Source: Oscillospiraceae bacterium (GTDB taxonomy: Bacteria > Bacillota > Clostridia > Oscillospirales > Acutalibacteraceae). Taken from it: DNA of 64,000 bases. A program made the translations under genes and the position numbers. The stretch is from contig CACYHA010000010.1 in NCBI GenBank assembly GCA_902774035.1, forward strand, positions 1-64,000, given 5' to 3'. Each line of letters starts with the position of its first letter. Position 1 is the stretch's first letter. Of the stretch, positions 8,091 to 16,087 are shown piece by piece. The notes beneath the pieces were generated by a model that saw nothing but the letters and a program-made list of their open reading frames with translations, had not been told where the DNA came from and did no database searches.

Positions 8091-9749
8091 ATGAAACTTC
8101 CAAACAAATACTGCTACGGAACTCTGTTCGGCTTCAGCGGCCTCGACGGAGAAAACGACCATAACGGCGACTTCATCGCCATGACCATGCGCCGCCCGGT
8201 CTCTCTGCGTTTTGACGCGAAAACGCCCGTCACGCTGGCGATCGCGCTGGAAGACACGCAGATGGACTTTGTGCTCAGCGACGCGCTGCAAAGCAGGGAG
8301 CTGCTGCTGGTCTTCGCCGACAAAACGACCGTGCTCGGCCGCACGACGGCCCCGGTCACGAGCTTTGCCGAAGGCGCAGAAGCGCTCGAAACCGGCGGCG
8401 CGCAGGTGCTGCTGTGCAACGGCTTCGCCTATGCCCTGTTTGTACAGGGCGACCGTTTCGCCTTTTGCCGCGCAGAAACGGCAAAAGCTGCAGCCGCGGC
8501 GGCAAAAGAGAAAATATGCCGCGACATCGACGCGCTGCGGGACGCCAAGCTCGCCTACTACGAAGCGCTGCCCCCCTGCCCCCGACCGGAATACGAACGG
8601 CTGTACTATAAATGTCTGAGCGTCAACAAGGTCAACGTCTACAGCCCGCAGGACGGCATCGCCTGCCGGTTCACCACGCCCGACCGCCTGCCCCACAAGC
8701 ACATGTGGCTCTGGGACTCCATGTTCCACGCCATGGCTTTCGCGCACTACAACCCGGAGATGGCCGAAAACAGCATCCGCGCCGTTCTGCAGTGTCAGCA
8801 GGACGACGGGTTCATCCCGCATATGATGAAGAGCACTTCCGACCATTCCGCCATCACCCAGCCGCAGGTCATTGCCTGGGCGGTGCTGGAGGTCTATTCC
8901 AAAACCGGCGACAAGGCCTTCCTTGCCGAATGCGCCGACAAGATCGCCGCCTTCCTGCTCTGGTTTTTGAAAAACCGCGACACCGACGGCAACGGACTGC
9001 TCGAATGGAAGACCGATTATTCCAACGTGCGCTGCCGCTGCGACGAAAGCGGCATGGACAATTCGCCGCGGTTCGACACCACGGAAACGCTTGACGCGAT
9101 CGACTGCAACTGCTTCATGGTGCACGACTGCCGGTGTCTCGCGGAGATCTACCGCATTCTTGAAAAAGCCGACGACGCCGCAGCCTTCGAAGCGATCGCG
9201 GACAACGTGGCGGAAAAAATCAACGCCCTGCTCTGGGACGAGACACAGGGCGTTTACTGCGACCGCGCACTTTCCGGCAAACCCACCGGCGTGCGTTCCT
9301 GCTGTTCGTTCCTGCCGCTGTTTGCCGGCGTTTGCAGCGAAGAAAGAGCCGCACGGCTGGCCGCCCTGCTGCAGGACGAGACCGCCTTTGCCACGCCGCT
9401 CCCCGTGCCGTCGATCTCCCGGGATCACCCGGATTTCGGAACGGACATGTGGCGCGGCGGCGTGTGGCTGAATTTCAACTGCTTCATCTTTCGCGGCCTG
9501 CGGCGCAGCGGCTTTGACGAGCTGGCGAAAACACTGCGCGAAAAAACGCTGGAATCGGTCAACCGTTGGTTTGAACAGACCGGTGAGATCTTTGAGTTCT
9601 ACGATCCGATGGATCAAACGGAGCCCTGGTATCTGGAGCGGAAAGGAAAGCAGCCCCCGGAACCGGATTACCGCATTCTCTATCACTCCATTACGGATTT
9701 CAACTGGTCGGCGTGCTTTACGCTGCTGATGCTGCTGGGTGCGTTTTAA
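8091..9749 (+). CDS. GH63-like glycoside hydrolase
   Basis: A 552-residue protein with a C-terminal (alpha/alpha)6-barrel typical of GH63/trehalase-like hydrolases: KHMWLWDSMFH (about residues 203-213), CQQDDGFIPHM, NGLLEWKTD (about 302-310) and DMWRGGVWLNFN (about 450-461). In this clan an Asp in a WD motif and a distal Glu serve as catalytic acid and base. Cytosolic GH63 members in bacteria include glucosylglycerate and mannosylglycerate hydrolases, so an alpha-glycoside of a small acid or polyol is one option. It begins 1 nt after the transporter gene, so co-translation is likely. Confidence 0.82.
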   Translation: MKLPNKYCYGTLFGFSGLDGENDHNGDFIAMTMRRPVSLRFDAKTPVTLAIALEDTQMDFVLSDALQSRELLLVFADKTTVLGRTTAPVTSFAEGAEALETGGAQVLLCNGFAYALFVQGDRFAFCRAETAKAAAAAAKEKICRDIDALRDAKLAYYEALPPCPRPEYERLYYKCLSVNKVNVYSPQDGIACRFTTPDRLPHKHMWLWDSMFHAMAFAHYNPEMAENSIRAVLQCQQDDGFIPHMMKSTSDHSAITQPQVIAWAVLEVYSKTGDKAFLAECADKIAAFLLWFLKNRDTDGNGLLEWKTDYSNVRCRCDESGMDNSPRFDTTETLDAIDCNCFMVHDCRCLAEIYRILEKADDAAAFEAIADNVAEKINALLWDETQGVYCDRALSGKPTGVRSCCSFLPLFAGVCSEERAARLAALLQDETAFATPLPVPSISRDHPDFGTDMWRGGVWLNFNCFIFRGLRRSGFDELAKTLREKTLESVNRWFEQTGEIFEFYDPMDQTEPWYLERKGKQPPEPDYRILYHSITDFNWSACFTLLMLLGAF

Positions 9750-9750
9750 G

Positions 9751-10563
9751 ATGAGAATGCTCACGCTGGTGGAAAACTCCTGCGGCGACGCGCGCTGCAT
9801 CGCCGAACACGGGCTTTCCGTTTACCTGGAAACCGAAAAGCACAAGCTCCTGCTGGACACCGGACAGACGGACGCGCTGCTCAAGAATGCGGATGTGCTC
9901 GGCGTGGAGCTTGCCGCTGTGGACACAGTGATCCTCAGCCACGGGCACTACGATCACGCCGGCGGCATCCTGCCGCTTTGCGAACGCAACCAAACGGCGG
10001 TGATTTATCTTCAGCGTGCGGCGACGGAACCGCACTTCAACGGCGAACGTTACATCGGCATCGACCCCGCCGTTGCGAAGCTCCCAAACGTGCGGCTGCT
10101 GGACGGCGACACGAAGCTTGACGACGAACTGTTTCTCTTCTCCGGCGTCACGGGCCGCCGCTGCTTCCCGCCGGGGAACCGAACGCTCACACGGCTGGAA
10201 AACGGCAGGCAGACGCCCGACGACTTTGTCCACGAGCAGTACCTTGTCCTCACGCAAAACGGAAAGCGTATTCTCCTTTCCGGCTGCGCACACAACGGGA
10301 TTCTCAACATCCTCGACCGGTTCCGCGTGCTTTTCGGCGGCGAACCGGACGTTGTGATCAGCGGCTTTCACATGATGAAACGCAGCGGACCGCATACCGA
10401 AGCGGAAAAAGAGACCATCCTTCAAACGGCGCGGGCGCTCAAAGAAACAAACACCGTTTTCTTCAGCGGCCACTGCACCGGCGAAGCAGCGTTCGCGCTC
10501 ATGCAAACAGTCCTCGGCGACCGGCTGCGTGCGCTGCATACCGGCTGCGACATTTCATTTTAA
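9751..10563 (+). CDS. MBL-fold metallo-hydrolase
   Basis: A 270-residue metallo-beta-lactamase-fold protein: LSHGHYDHAGG (about residues 56-66) is the HxHxDH di-metal motif; GCAHNG and GFHMM give the later His ligands, and FSGHCTG ends the fold. The pattern resembles the MBL subgroup annotated as dihydropterin/RFA-P synthase-related proteins, whose reactions are mostly unverified. I take ATG at 9751, just past the upstream stop; a GTG at 9739 inside the preceding gene is an alternative. It probably hydrolyses a phosphate or ester intermediate, but nothing in the sequence identifies it. Confidence 0.78.
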   Translation: MRMLTLVENSCGDARCIAEHGLSVYLETEKHKLLLDTGQTDALLKNADVLGVELAAVDTVILSHGHYDHAGGILPLCERNQTAVIYLQRAATEPHFNGERYIGIDPAVAKLPNVRLLDGDTKLDDELFLFSGVTGRRCFPPGNRTLTRLENGRQTPDDFVHEQYLVLTQNGKRILLSGCAHNGILNILDRFRVLFGGEPDVVISGFHMMKRSGPHTEAEKETILQTARALKETNTVFFSGHCTGEAAFALMQTVLGDRLRALHTGCDISF

Positions 10564-10576
10564 CGGAGGCAGTGCC

Positions 10577-11683
10577 ATGGAACTGTTTTTCAAAAAGCTT
10601 GTTGTGATTCTCACATCTCTGACCATGTTCATCGAGCCGCAGATCGTGTCGTTCTTCCGCGGCGGCGAACGCGCGTTTTTTGAAAGCTGGTCGCCGGAGC
10701 AGACCTACAGCCGCAGCTACGCGCAGGAGATCGAGAAGGATCCCGGCCGGGATTTCGTCATTCTCAACATCGCCGACCCGCAGCTTTCGAACAACGAAAC
10801 GCTGGGCGAACTGTTTCAGCAGGTCAAAGCCCAGACAGATCAGATGATCGCCGACCTGCAGCCGGATCTGCTGACCCTCACGGGCGACAACGCATGGGGA
10901 GACTTCGCCTATGTGGAGTTCATCAAATGGATCGACAGCTACGGCATTCCCTGGGCGCCGGTCTTCGGCAACCACGACCCGGAGCGCAACCCCGGGCCGT
11001 TCTGGGCCGCCTATAACATGGCGAAAGCGAAACACTGCCTGTTCCGCTACGGCCCAAAGGACATGGGCTACGGAAACTACATCCTCAACATCACCCAGAA
11101 CGGCGACATCCTGCACAGCCTGATCCTCATGGATACGCACTGCGACGTGACCGAAGAAAACCTCAACGGCACGCCCGGCTTCCATCACTTTGACCACCTT
11201 TGGGAAAACCAGATGCAGTGGTACGCCTGGGCGATCGACGGGATCGCCGTGACGGCGGGACATCCGGTGGAAAGCACGGTGCTGTTCCACATTCCGCTGT
11301 ATGAATACAAGACCGCGTGGGAGGAAGCCACGGGGCTGACCGAATGGAGCGCCAGCCATCCCGGCTCGTTCAAAGGCGATTACGCCGAGGACAGCTTCGG
11401 CATCCGGCTTGACCCCGGCGGCTGGCCGGAAAAAAACAACGGCTTCTTTTCGCTTTTGAAAGAAAAAGGCAGCACGAAGAACGTGCTTTGCGGCCACGAC
11501 CACTGCAACAGCTACTCCCTGGTCTACCAGGGCATCCGCCTGACCTTTGCGCTCAAGGACGGCCCGGGCTGCTACTGGCACCCGAAGCTCAACGGCTGCA
11601 CCACGCTGACCATCGGCGCCGAGGGACACGCCGTGCCGGAACACCACTATTACACGTTCCCGGGGGAAACGGCGGAAAACTGA
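10577..11683 (+). CDS. Calcineurin-like metallophosphoesterase with N-terminal membrane anchor
   Basis: A 368-residue protein. The first ~20 residues (FFKKLVVILTSLTMF) look like an uncleaved anchor or a weak export signal. Metallophosphoesterase motifs: IADPQL, TGDNAWG, GNHDPE, FHIPLYEY, GHDH. It is related to the gene at 4093 (shared HIPL(H/Y)EY and CGHDH spacing) and to purple-acid-phosphatase-type Ser/Thr-phosphatase-like enzymes. ATG at 10577 has GGAGG 9 nt upstream; a frame opening at 10529 would overlap the preceding gene. It is the last gene of the rightward operon and the fourth phosphoesterase in 11.5 kb. Confidence 0.83.
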   Translation: MELFFKKLVVILTSLTMFIEPQIVSFFRGGERAFFESWSPEQTYSRSYAQEIEKDPGRDFVILNIADPQLSNNETLGELFQQVKAQTDQMIADLQPDLLTLTGDNAWGDFAYVEFIKWIDSYGIPWAPVFGNHDPERNPGPFWAAYNMAKAKHCLFRYGPKDMGYGNYILNITQNGDILHSLILMDTHCDVTEENLNGTPGFHHFDHLWENQMQWYAWAIDGIAVTAGHPVESTVLFHIPLYEYKTAWEEATGLTEWSASHPGSFKGDYAEDSFGIRLDPGGWPEKNNGFFSLLKEKGSTKNVLCGHDHCNSYSLVYQGIRLTFALKDGPGCYWHPKLNGCTTLTIGAEGHAVPEHHYYTFPGETAEN

Positions 11684-11741
11684 AAAAGATACGATCGGGG
11701 GCTGTCGCATTTAGCGAAAAACGTCAAAGCAAACGAAAGAG

Positions 11742-11795
11742 AAAGCGCTTTCCGCAGACTTGCTCTGTGAAGATAGCGCTTTCTATACTTTTGGG
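11742..11795 (+). terminator. Hairpin terminator-like element, shared with 38561
   Basis: AGCGCTTTCCGCAGA pairs imperfectly with TCTGTGAAGATAGCGCT, followed by a T-rich stretch. It lies 58 nt after the stop at 11683. The same hairpin, with a better T-run, follows the lipoprotein gene at 38526. Both are followed by a TTGCTTTG...CGACGTTTTT string and then a four-way-junction repeat, so hairpin and repeat may travel together. Confidence 0.5.
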
Positions 11796-11929
11796 TACTC
11801 AAAAGAAGTAGGATTTTTTGCTTTGACTCGACGTTTTTTCGCCCTCGGCGTACTTTTGTACAGCCTTCGGCCGAAGAAAACGCCGTTTTCATCTAAATGC
11901 AACAGCCCCGTTTTTCGCTGCGCGGGGGC

Positions 11930-12050
11930 GGCGGCGGGACGGCCCGTGTCCCCGGCACGGGCCCACCGGGACGCGCAGCGTCCCGGTGGGCGCGGCGCAA
12001 TGAGCCGCGCGGTCCCGCCGCCGGCTCTTTTGCGCAGGAAACCTGCGCAA
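11930..12050. repeat. Four-way-junction intergenic repeat, copy A
   Basis: The outer stem GGCGGCGGGAC (11930-11940) pairs with GTCCCGCCGCC (12012-12022). Inside lie three hairpins end to end: 11941-11963, 11964-11988 and 11990-12010. An external hairpin follows (12030-12038 with 12042-12050, loop AAA). The closing base pairs GG/CC replace the GA/TC pairs of copies C, D and E, a compensatory change. It sits between two convergent genes (ending at 11683 and 12091). Confidence 0.85.
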
Positions 12051-12078
12051 AAAAAAGGGCTGTTTTCAAAACAGCCCC
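12051..12078 (-). terminator. Intrinsic terminator of the small secreted protein gene
   Basis: On the minus strand, GGGGCTGTTTT pairs with AAAACAGCCC and is followed by a run of T. It begins 12 nt past the stop at 12091. Nearly the same hairpin follows the leucine-rich-repeat gene at 19539, also beside a four-way-junction repeat. Confidence 0.85.
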
Positions 12079-12090
12079 AAAAACTATGAT

Positions 12091-12684
12091 TTATCGCACG
12101 ATCCGCACAAAGGAAAACAGCACGCTGGTCACGTTCCACCAGGTCATCGCAAAGAATGCCAGCGGCAAAAACGGATTGCCCACCGGGAAGCCGTTCATCG
12201 CGGCGTCCTTCAGCTCGGAGATCGGCGGGAAGAAGTCCTTCAGGCGAATGGAAAACAGATTGCTGAACATATCCTTCACATTCTTCTTGTACATCTCTTC
12301 CGAAGAGATCACGTTGTAGCTGCGCGAGAACAGAACTTCTTCGCCGCGGCGGACCGCAAACGACAGGGCGCCGGTATCCTTCACGGTGTAGGTGTAATCC
12401 TCCGCGTCCCACGCGCAGAAGCTGTGGACGACCGTGCCGTTGACCAGAACATCGGCCGGAGTCTCGTCGAAATACCTCACCCAAAGCACGTCGCCGACAG
12501 CGATTTCGGAGCCGTCGTGCAAGTCGTAATAGCCCATGCCGAGCAGGTGATCCTCCTCCGAGACCCAGAAATCGGAAATCGGCTCAAATTCGTCTTCTGC
12601 GGCGGCGTCCTCCGCAAAAGCAAGGGGCACGGCGGCAATCACCATGACAAGCGCCAAAAATAAAGCAAAGATTCGTTTTTTCAT
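12091..12684 (-). CDS. Small secreted or membrane-attached protein of unknown function
   Basis: I do not recognise this 197-residue protein. Residues 1-24 form a classical signal peptide ending AFA, followed by an acidic stretch, then a beta-rich region that resembles an immunoglobulin-like or carbohydrate-facing fold (VLVNGTVVHSF, YTVKDTGALSFAV). The last ~40 residues are hydrophobic and aromatic (LPLAFFAMTWW), ending FSFVRIVR, so the protein is probably held in the membrane. The start is ATG at 12684 with AGGATG upstream; a longer open frame runs on through the tRNA gene and is not coding. It is monocistronic between its own promoter and terminator. Confidence 0.75.
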   Translation of the reverse strand: MKKRIFALFLALVMVIAAVPLAFAEDAAAEDEFEPISDFWVSEEDHLLGMGYYDLHDGSEIAVGDVLWVRYFDETPADVLVNGTVVHSFCAWDAEDYTYTVKDTGALSFAVRRGEEVLFSRSYNVISSEEMYKKNVKDMFSNLFSIRLKDFFPPISELKDAAMNGFPVGNPFLPLAFFAMTWWNVTSVLFSFVRIVR

Positions 12685-12730
12685 GGGTATGCATCCTTTC
12701 GATACTGTATTTGGGCTTTTGCCCGCTTTT

Positions 12731-12759
12731 ATTTTATCATAACGGAAAACCGCTGTCAA
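12731..12759 (-). promoter_or_regulatory. Promoter of the small secreted protein gene
   Basis: Minus strand: TTGACA (12754-12759), 17-nt spacer, TAAAAT (12731-12736), 47 nt before the ATG at 12684. Confidence 0.75.
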
Positions 12760-12773
12760 TTGGGCAAAGGGCA

Positions 12774-12806
12774 CAAAAAAGCTCCCCGATGTACTCACCG
12801 GAGAGC
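12774..12806 (-). terminator. Terminator of tRNA-Gln
   Basis: On the minus strand GCTCTCCG (12799-12806) pairs with CGGGGAGC (12781-12788), then seven T. It begins 4 nt past the CCA end of the tRNA. Confidence 0.92.
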
Positions 12807-12809
12807 TTA

Positions 12810-12883
12810 TGGCTGCGGATCTAGGATTCGAACCCAGACATACAGAGTCAGAGTCTGCTGTGCTACCCTTACACAAATCCGCA
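12810..12883 (-). tRNA. tRNA-Gln (anticodon CUG)
   Basis: A 74-nt cloverleaf with encoded CCA. The acceptor stem TGCGGAT/ATCCGCA starts with the U1-A72 pair typical of tRNA-Gln, and the discriminator base is G. The D-arm contains GGGTAG, the anticodon stem is GCAGA/TCTGT with loop CTCTGAC (anticodon CTG), and the T-loop is TTCGAAT. It has its own promoter and terminator. Confidence 0.95.
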
Positions 12884-12895
12884 ACAACATGTGAT

Positions 12896-12924
12896 ATTAT
12901 ACACACGCGGCCCAAGAATGTCAA
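12896..12924 (-). promoter_or_regulatory. Promoter of tRNA-Gln
   Basis: Minus strand: TTGACA (12919-12924), 17-nt spacer, TATAAT (12896-12901), 12 nt before the mature tRNA 5' end. A consensus promoter, as expected for a stable RNA. Confidence 0.9.
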
Positions 12925-12983
12925 GGTTTTTTTGAAAAAACTTTTCGCATTTCGGAAAAACGTGCGCAGAGCAAACGGCAGGA

Positions 12984-13715
12984 TTACTCAGCCATCTCCC
13001 GCTGCGCGGCGATCATCAGATCCGGGAAATTGCCGATCAGCGCGTCCACGCCGAGGGCGGAAAGACGCTTCACATCCTCGGCCGTATTGACCGTGAAAGT
13101 GTTGATCTCGCAGCCGGCATCATGCATTTCGCGCACGACCTGAGGCTGAAGATTGAAAAAGATCGGATGGCAACACTCGACGCCGTGCGACTTTGTATAG
13201 GCGCCGTAGTCGATCAGCCAGCTTTCGGAAAGAAAGCCGCACTTCAGATCCGGCGCAAGCTCCTTGCAGCGCATGATCGAGAAGTGGTTAAAGGAGGAAA
13301 GGATCACCTTGTCTTCCAGATGATAGGTGCGGATCATGGCGATCACACGGCGCTCGATCGTCGGATAGTCATAAATGCCCGTCTTCAACTCAATGTTCGT
13401 AATCAGCGGCAGATCCTTCACAAGGTCGAAGTAGGTTTCAAGCGTCGGGATCTCGTTGAATCCGTAAACACCCGCATACGCTGCGGAATAGTCGTACCGG
13501 CGCAGCTCGTCAAGGGTCATATCCTTGACCCATCCGCTGCCGTTGCTGGTGCGGTCGATCGTTTCGTCGTGGATGATGACCAGGCGGTTGTCCTTTGTCA
13601 GATGCACGTCCAGCTCAATTCCGTCCACGCCGGCCTCAATCGCCTTGCGGAAGGAAAGCATTGTGTTTTCGGGATATTTCCCGCTGAATCCTCTGTGGCC
13701 GAAAATTTTAGACAT
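12984..13715 (-). CDS. Glycerophosphodiester phosphodiesterase (cytosolic)
   Basis: The 243-residue GDPD-family TIM barrel has HRGFSGKYPENT (residues 7-18), ELDVHLTKD (about 39-47), IHDETIDR and IELKTG, which supply the catalytic His pair and the metal-binding Glu/Asp/Glu set. The family releases sn-glycerol-3-phosphate from deacylated phospholipids or from teichoic-acid-type polymers. There is no signal peptide, unlike the paralogue at 48586. It is monocistronic with its own promoter. Length is normal for bacterial UgpQ-type enzymes. Confidence 0.92.
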   Translation of the reverse strand: MSKIFGHRGFSGKYPENTMLSFRKAIEAGVDGIELDVHLTKDNRLVIIHDETIDRTSNGSGWVKDMTLDELRRYDYSAAYAGVYGFNEIPTLETYFDLVKDLPLITNIELKTGIYDYPTIERRVIAMIRTYHLEDKVILSSFNHFSIMRCKELAPDLKCGFLSESWLIDYGAYTKSHGVECCHPIFFNLQPQVVREMHDAGCEINTFTVNTAEDVKRLSALGVDALIGNFPDLMIAAQREMAE

Positions 13716-13757
13716 TTTTTCTTCCTCTTTTCATCATACTTGCCGTAACCACAGAGA

Positions 13758-13785
13758 ATTATACTCAAAACGCCGAAAGATGCAA
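13758..13785 (-). promoter_or_regulatory. Promoter of the cytosolic GDPD gene
   Basis: Minus strand: TTGCAT (13780-13785), 16-nt spacer, TATAAT (13758-13763), 42 nt before the ATG. Confidence 0.75.
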
Positions 13786-13832
13786 GGGGTTTGGGCAGCT
13801 TTTTCATAAATCGGCAGATTTCACAAAAAAAG

Positions 13833-13866
13833 AAAAAAGCTACGCGAATTTTCATCCGCATAGCTT
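13833..13866 (-). terminator. Terminator of the low-complexity surface protein gene
   Basis: Minus strand: AAGCTATGCG pairs with CGCGTAGCTT over ten base pairs (one G-T), followed by a T-run. It begins 14 nt past the stop at 13881. Confidence 0.9.
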
Positions 13867-13880
13867 TATCAAATTCAAAA

Positions 13881-14825
13881 TTATTCTTTCTTCATCAGGC
13901 AGACGAAAGCTGCTGCCGCTGCAACGGAGATCGTGCCGATGGCAACGAGAACCGCCGAGGTGTCGCCGGTGTTCGGCGTCACGGAATCAGAGGAATAGCT
14001 GCCGCTGTAATCGCTGCCGCTGCTACTGCCGGAAGAGGAGCCGCCGCCCAGCAGATCGCCGAGACCGCCGCCGCCACCGCCGACAACGTCACCCAAACCG
14101 ATGAACAGGTTCGAGAAGAAGTTCACGATGTCGTTATCCATCAGACCGTCCAGGAAGGAGGTGTCGATGCCCATGGACTGCAGGCCGCCCTTGAGGCTGT
14201 CGGCAAGGCCGGCAACCGTGTCGCTCACGCCGCTGGCTGCGCCGCCGCCCATTCCGCCGAGCAGGCTGGAGATATCGAAGGAACCGAGATCAATGCCGCT
14301 CGTCAGGGCGCTCAGGTCAAGACCGCTGCCGCCGAAAGCGCCGGAGATCATCTCCATGATGGAGCTGGGATCAAAGCTGGCGCCGGAAGCGGATGCATTC
14401 GTGAACATCGAGGTGATGGAGCTGGGATCGGAGACCACATCGGGAAGCCAGGACATATCCACGCCGCCCAGAAGACCGGAAAGATTGGAGAGGGCGGAAT
14501 CGGAACCGGTGGAAACGCTGCCCGCAGCGGGAACGGAACCGTTCGTCAGGCCGGAGATGGCATCCGACAGTTGGCCGAGGGTTTCAGAGCTGTCGCCGCC
14601 GAAGGAATCGCCCAGCTTGTCCTTGAGGGAATCGAGATCCACGCCCTCAAGATCCAGGCCTTCCAGAATGGAGGTCAGCTCGGAATCGGACAGCGAGGAG
14701 ATGTCAACGCCGTCCAGCGCACCTGCAAGGGAATCCAGATCCAGACCGTCGACGGCAAGCGCCGAGGGAACGATCAGGCACAGGCACAACATAACTGCAA
14801 TCAAAATGCTGAAAACTTTCTTCAT
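13881..14825 (-). CDS. Low-complexity secreted protein with sortase-like PNTGD C-terminus
   Basis: A 314-residue protein with a signal peptide (residues 1-24, ending ALA). The mature chain is rich in Leu, Asp, Ser and Gly, with repeated LDLDSL/GVDISSL-type units in the first third and a Gly/Ser linker near residues 245-275. The C-terminus carries TPNTGD (about 283-288), a hydrophobic helix and KKE, the layout of LPXTG-type signals with a non-canonical motif, so it is probably linked to the wall by a sortase. No sortase gene lies in this window. Function is unknown; an adhesive or structural role is a guess. It has its own promoter and terminator. Confidence 0.8.
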   Translation of the reverse strand: MKKVFSILIAVMLCLCLIVPSALAVDGLDLDSLAGALDGVDISSLSDSELTSILEGLDLEGVDLDSLKDKLGDSFGGDSSETLGQLSDAISGLTNGSVPAAGSVSTGSDSALSNLSGLLGGVDMSWLPDVVSDPSSITSMFTNASASGASFDPSSIMEMISGAFGGSGLDLSALTSGIDLGSFDISSLLGGMGGGAASGVSDTVAGLADSLKGGLQSMGIDTSFLDGLMDNDIVNFFSNLFIGLGDVVGGGGGGLGDLLGGGSSSGSSSGSDYSGSYSSDSVTPNTGDTSAVLVAIGTISVAAAAAFVCLMKKE

Positions 14826-14886
14826 TGAGTTTCATCCTTTCCTTCTCAAAGCGGTAAACCGCAATATATTACCCTATTACTGATGT

Positions 14887-14915
14887 ATTATACAACATCT
14901 TTTTTCAAAATTCAA
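14887..14915 (-). promoter_or_regulatory. Promoter of the low-complexity surface protein gene
   Basis: Minus strand: TTGAAT (14910-14915), 17-nt spacer, TATAAT (14887-14892), 61 nt before the ATG. The leader is AT-rich. Confidence 0.75.
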
Positions 14916-14958
14916 TAGGTATTCTAATGTTTTTTAAAAAAATCTTTGCCGATTTTTG

Positions 14959-15954
14959 TCAATTCCATGTGAGATAGACGTCCAGACCGCTGACCGAATA
15001 GTTCCGGTCTCTTTCAAAGCCGTTTTTTTCGAGGGAACTGCAGAACAGGCCGAGCATCTTTTTGTCTTTCATCGTCAGGCGTGCGCGCATGGAAAGCGAC
15101 GAGCGGTCGCGGAAGGATTCCAGCGAACCGGGCACGAAGCCGGTGCACCACCAGTATTTTGCATAGTCGCGGCTCAGGCGTTCCTCGCCGTCGCGATAAA
15201 AGCTCATGGACATATACAGCGCGTCTTCGTCGCTCACAGCGTCGTAATGGACGCCGTCTTCTCCGGTCGGCTTGTAGTAGCAGCCGATCTCGCTGCCCAC
15301 AAAGACCAGACCGTACTGGCCTTTCCAGAACTGGATGAGCCAGTCCATCTTTTTATAGGTGAATTTCACGCGGAAGGTGTCGTAGTAGAAGTTCAGGAAG
15401 GGCGCGCCGATATCATACAGCGTGTTGAACCCGAAGTTGCGCTGCCAGGGGTCGTTCACCGTGTAGTAGTAGTTGCCCTCTTTGTTGTACTGATAGCCGA
15501 GGAATCCGTTGGAAAACACGGCGGCGCGCTGAATGACCTGCTGCGCTTCCTCCTCGGACTGAGCGGTCGTCTGCCTAGCGGTCGTGGTGTTCAACGTGAA
15601 GTCGCGCGTTGTGGGCGCGGTCGTGGTCACGGTGTTGGAATCGATCGTCGGAAGCTCGGGAACCTCTGTCGTTTCGGTCGTGCTCGTGAGGTCGGCCATG
15701 TCAAAGGTCGTGAACAAATCGGTGTTCATGGTGTCCTCTGTCGGCGCGGCGAGCTGCGACGTTTCCAGGGGCGCCGCCGTTTCCGACGGCTGGCTTTCCG
15801 TGGGGACAGACTGGGGATCGAGCGCCGAAATGGTCACCGGCTGCTCCGTCTGCAAATTCCTGTTGATCATGCGAACGGCGAAGAACGAACCCGCGCAAAG
15901 GATCGTCAGCACGGATACGATGATGATCGTCGTCTTCGGTTTATCAAGCCGCAT
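14959..15954 (-). CDS. DUF4474 domain-containing membrane-anchored protein
   Basis: The 331-residue protein has a short cytosolic start, one membrane helix (about residues 8-28), a Thr/Pro/Ser-rich linker (about 35-135, probably wall-spanning), and a C-terminal domain that I recognise as DUF4474 from the string GFLGYQYN, DPWQRNFGFN, YYDTFRVKF and DWLIQFWKGQYG. DUF4474 proteins are common in Clostridia and have no established function; conserved aromatic and acidic residues suggest ligand binding outside the cell. The reverse strand also has a long open frame, but it carries no recognisable protein. RBS AAGGAGG precedes the ATG. Confidence 0.88.
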   Translation of the reverse strand: MRLDKPKTTIIIVSVLTILCAGSFFAVRMINRNLQTEQPVTISALDPQSVPTESQPSETAAPLETSQLAAPTEDTMNTDLFTTFDMADLTSTTETTEVPELPTIDSNTVTTTAPTTRDFTLNTTTARQTTAQSEEEAQQVIQRAAVFSNGFLGYQYNKEGNYYYTVNDPWQRNFGFNTLYDIGAPFLNFYYDTFRVKFTYKKMDWLIQFWKGQYGLVFVGSEIGCYYKPTGEDGVHYDAVSDEDALYMSMSFYRDGEERLSRDYAKYWWCTGFVPGSLESFRDRSSLSMRARLTMKDKKMLGLFCSSLEKNGFERDRNYSVSGLDVYLTWN

Positions 15955-16002
15955 GAATGAAACCTCCTTTATTTTTTACGAAAAAAAATCGCGAATTGAC
16001 TT

Positions 16003-16030
16003 ATCATATAGAATAACAGAAAAGATGCAA
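16003..16030 (-). promoter_or_regulatory. Probable promoter of the DUF4474 gene
   Basis: Minus strand: TTGCAT (16025-16030), 16-nt spacer, TATGAT (16003-16008), 48 nt before the ATG. The -10 deviates by one base, so this is a moderate call. Confidence 0.55.
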
Positions 16031-16087
16031 AAAATCAAGAGAAAAGAGAAATCTTTTCAATATGTTTTTTCCCCGGTAACCGATCAT

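Noticed and set aside
11930..12050. rRNA or tRNA-like gene for the cloverleaf repeats
   Set aside because: No anticodon arm, T-loop or CCA pattern is present, and the arms abut without the tRNA linker bases.
12685..12924. N-terminal extension of the small secreted protein to 12924
   Set aside because: It would translate the tRNA-Gln gene, its terminator and a promoter; a signal peptide begins at 12684.
14956..15960. A plus-strand open frame opposite the DUF4474 gene
   Set aside because: The minus-strand protein has recognisable DUF4474 motifs, a membrane anchor and a good RBS.
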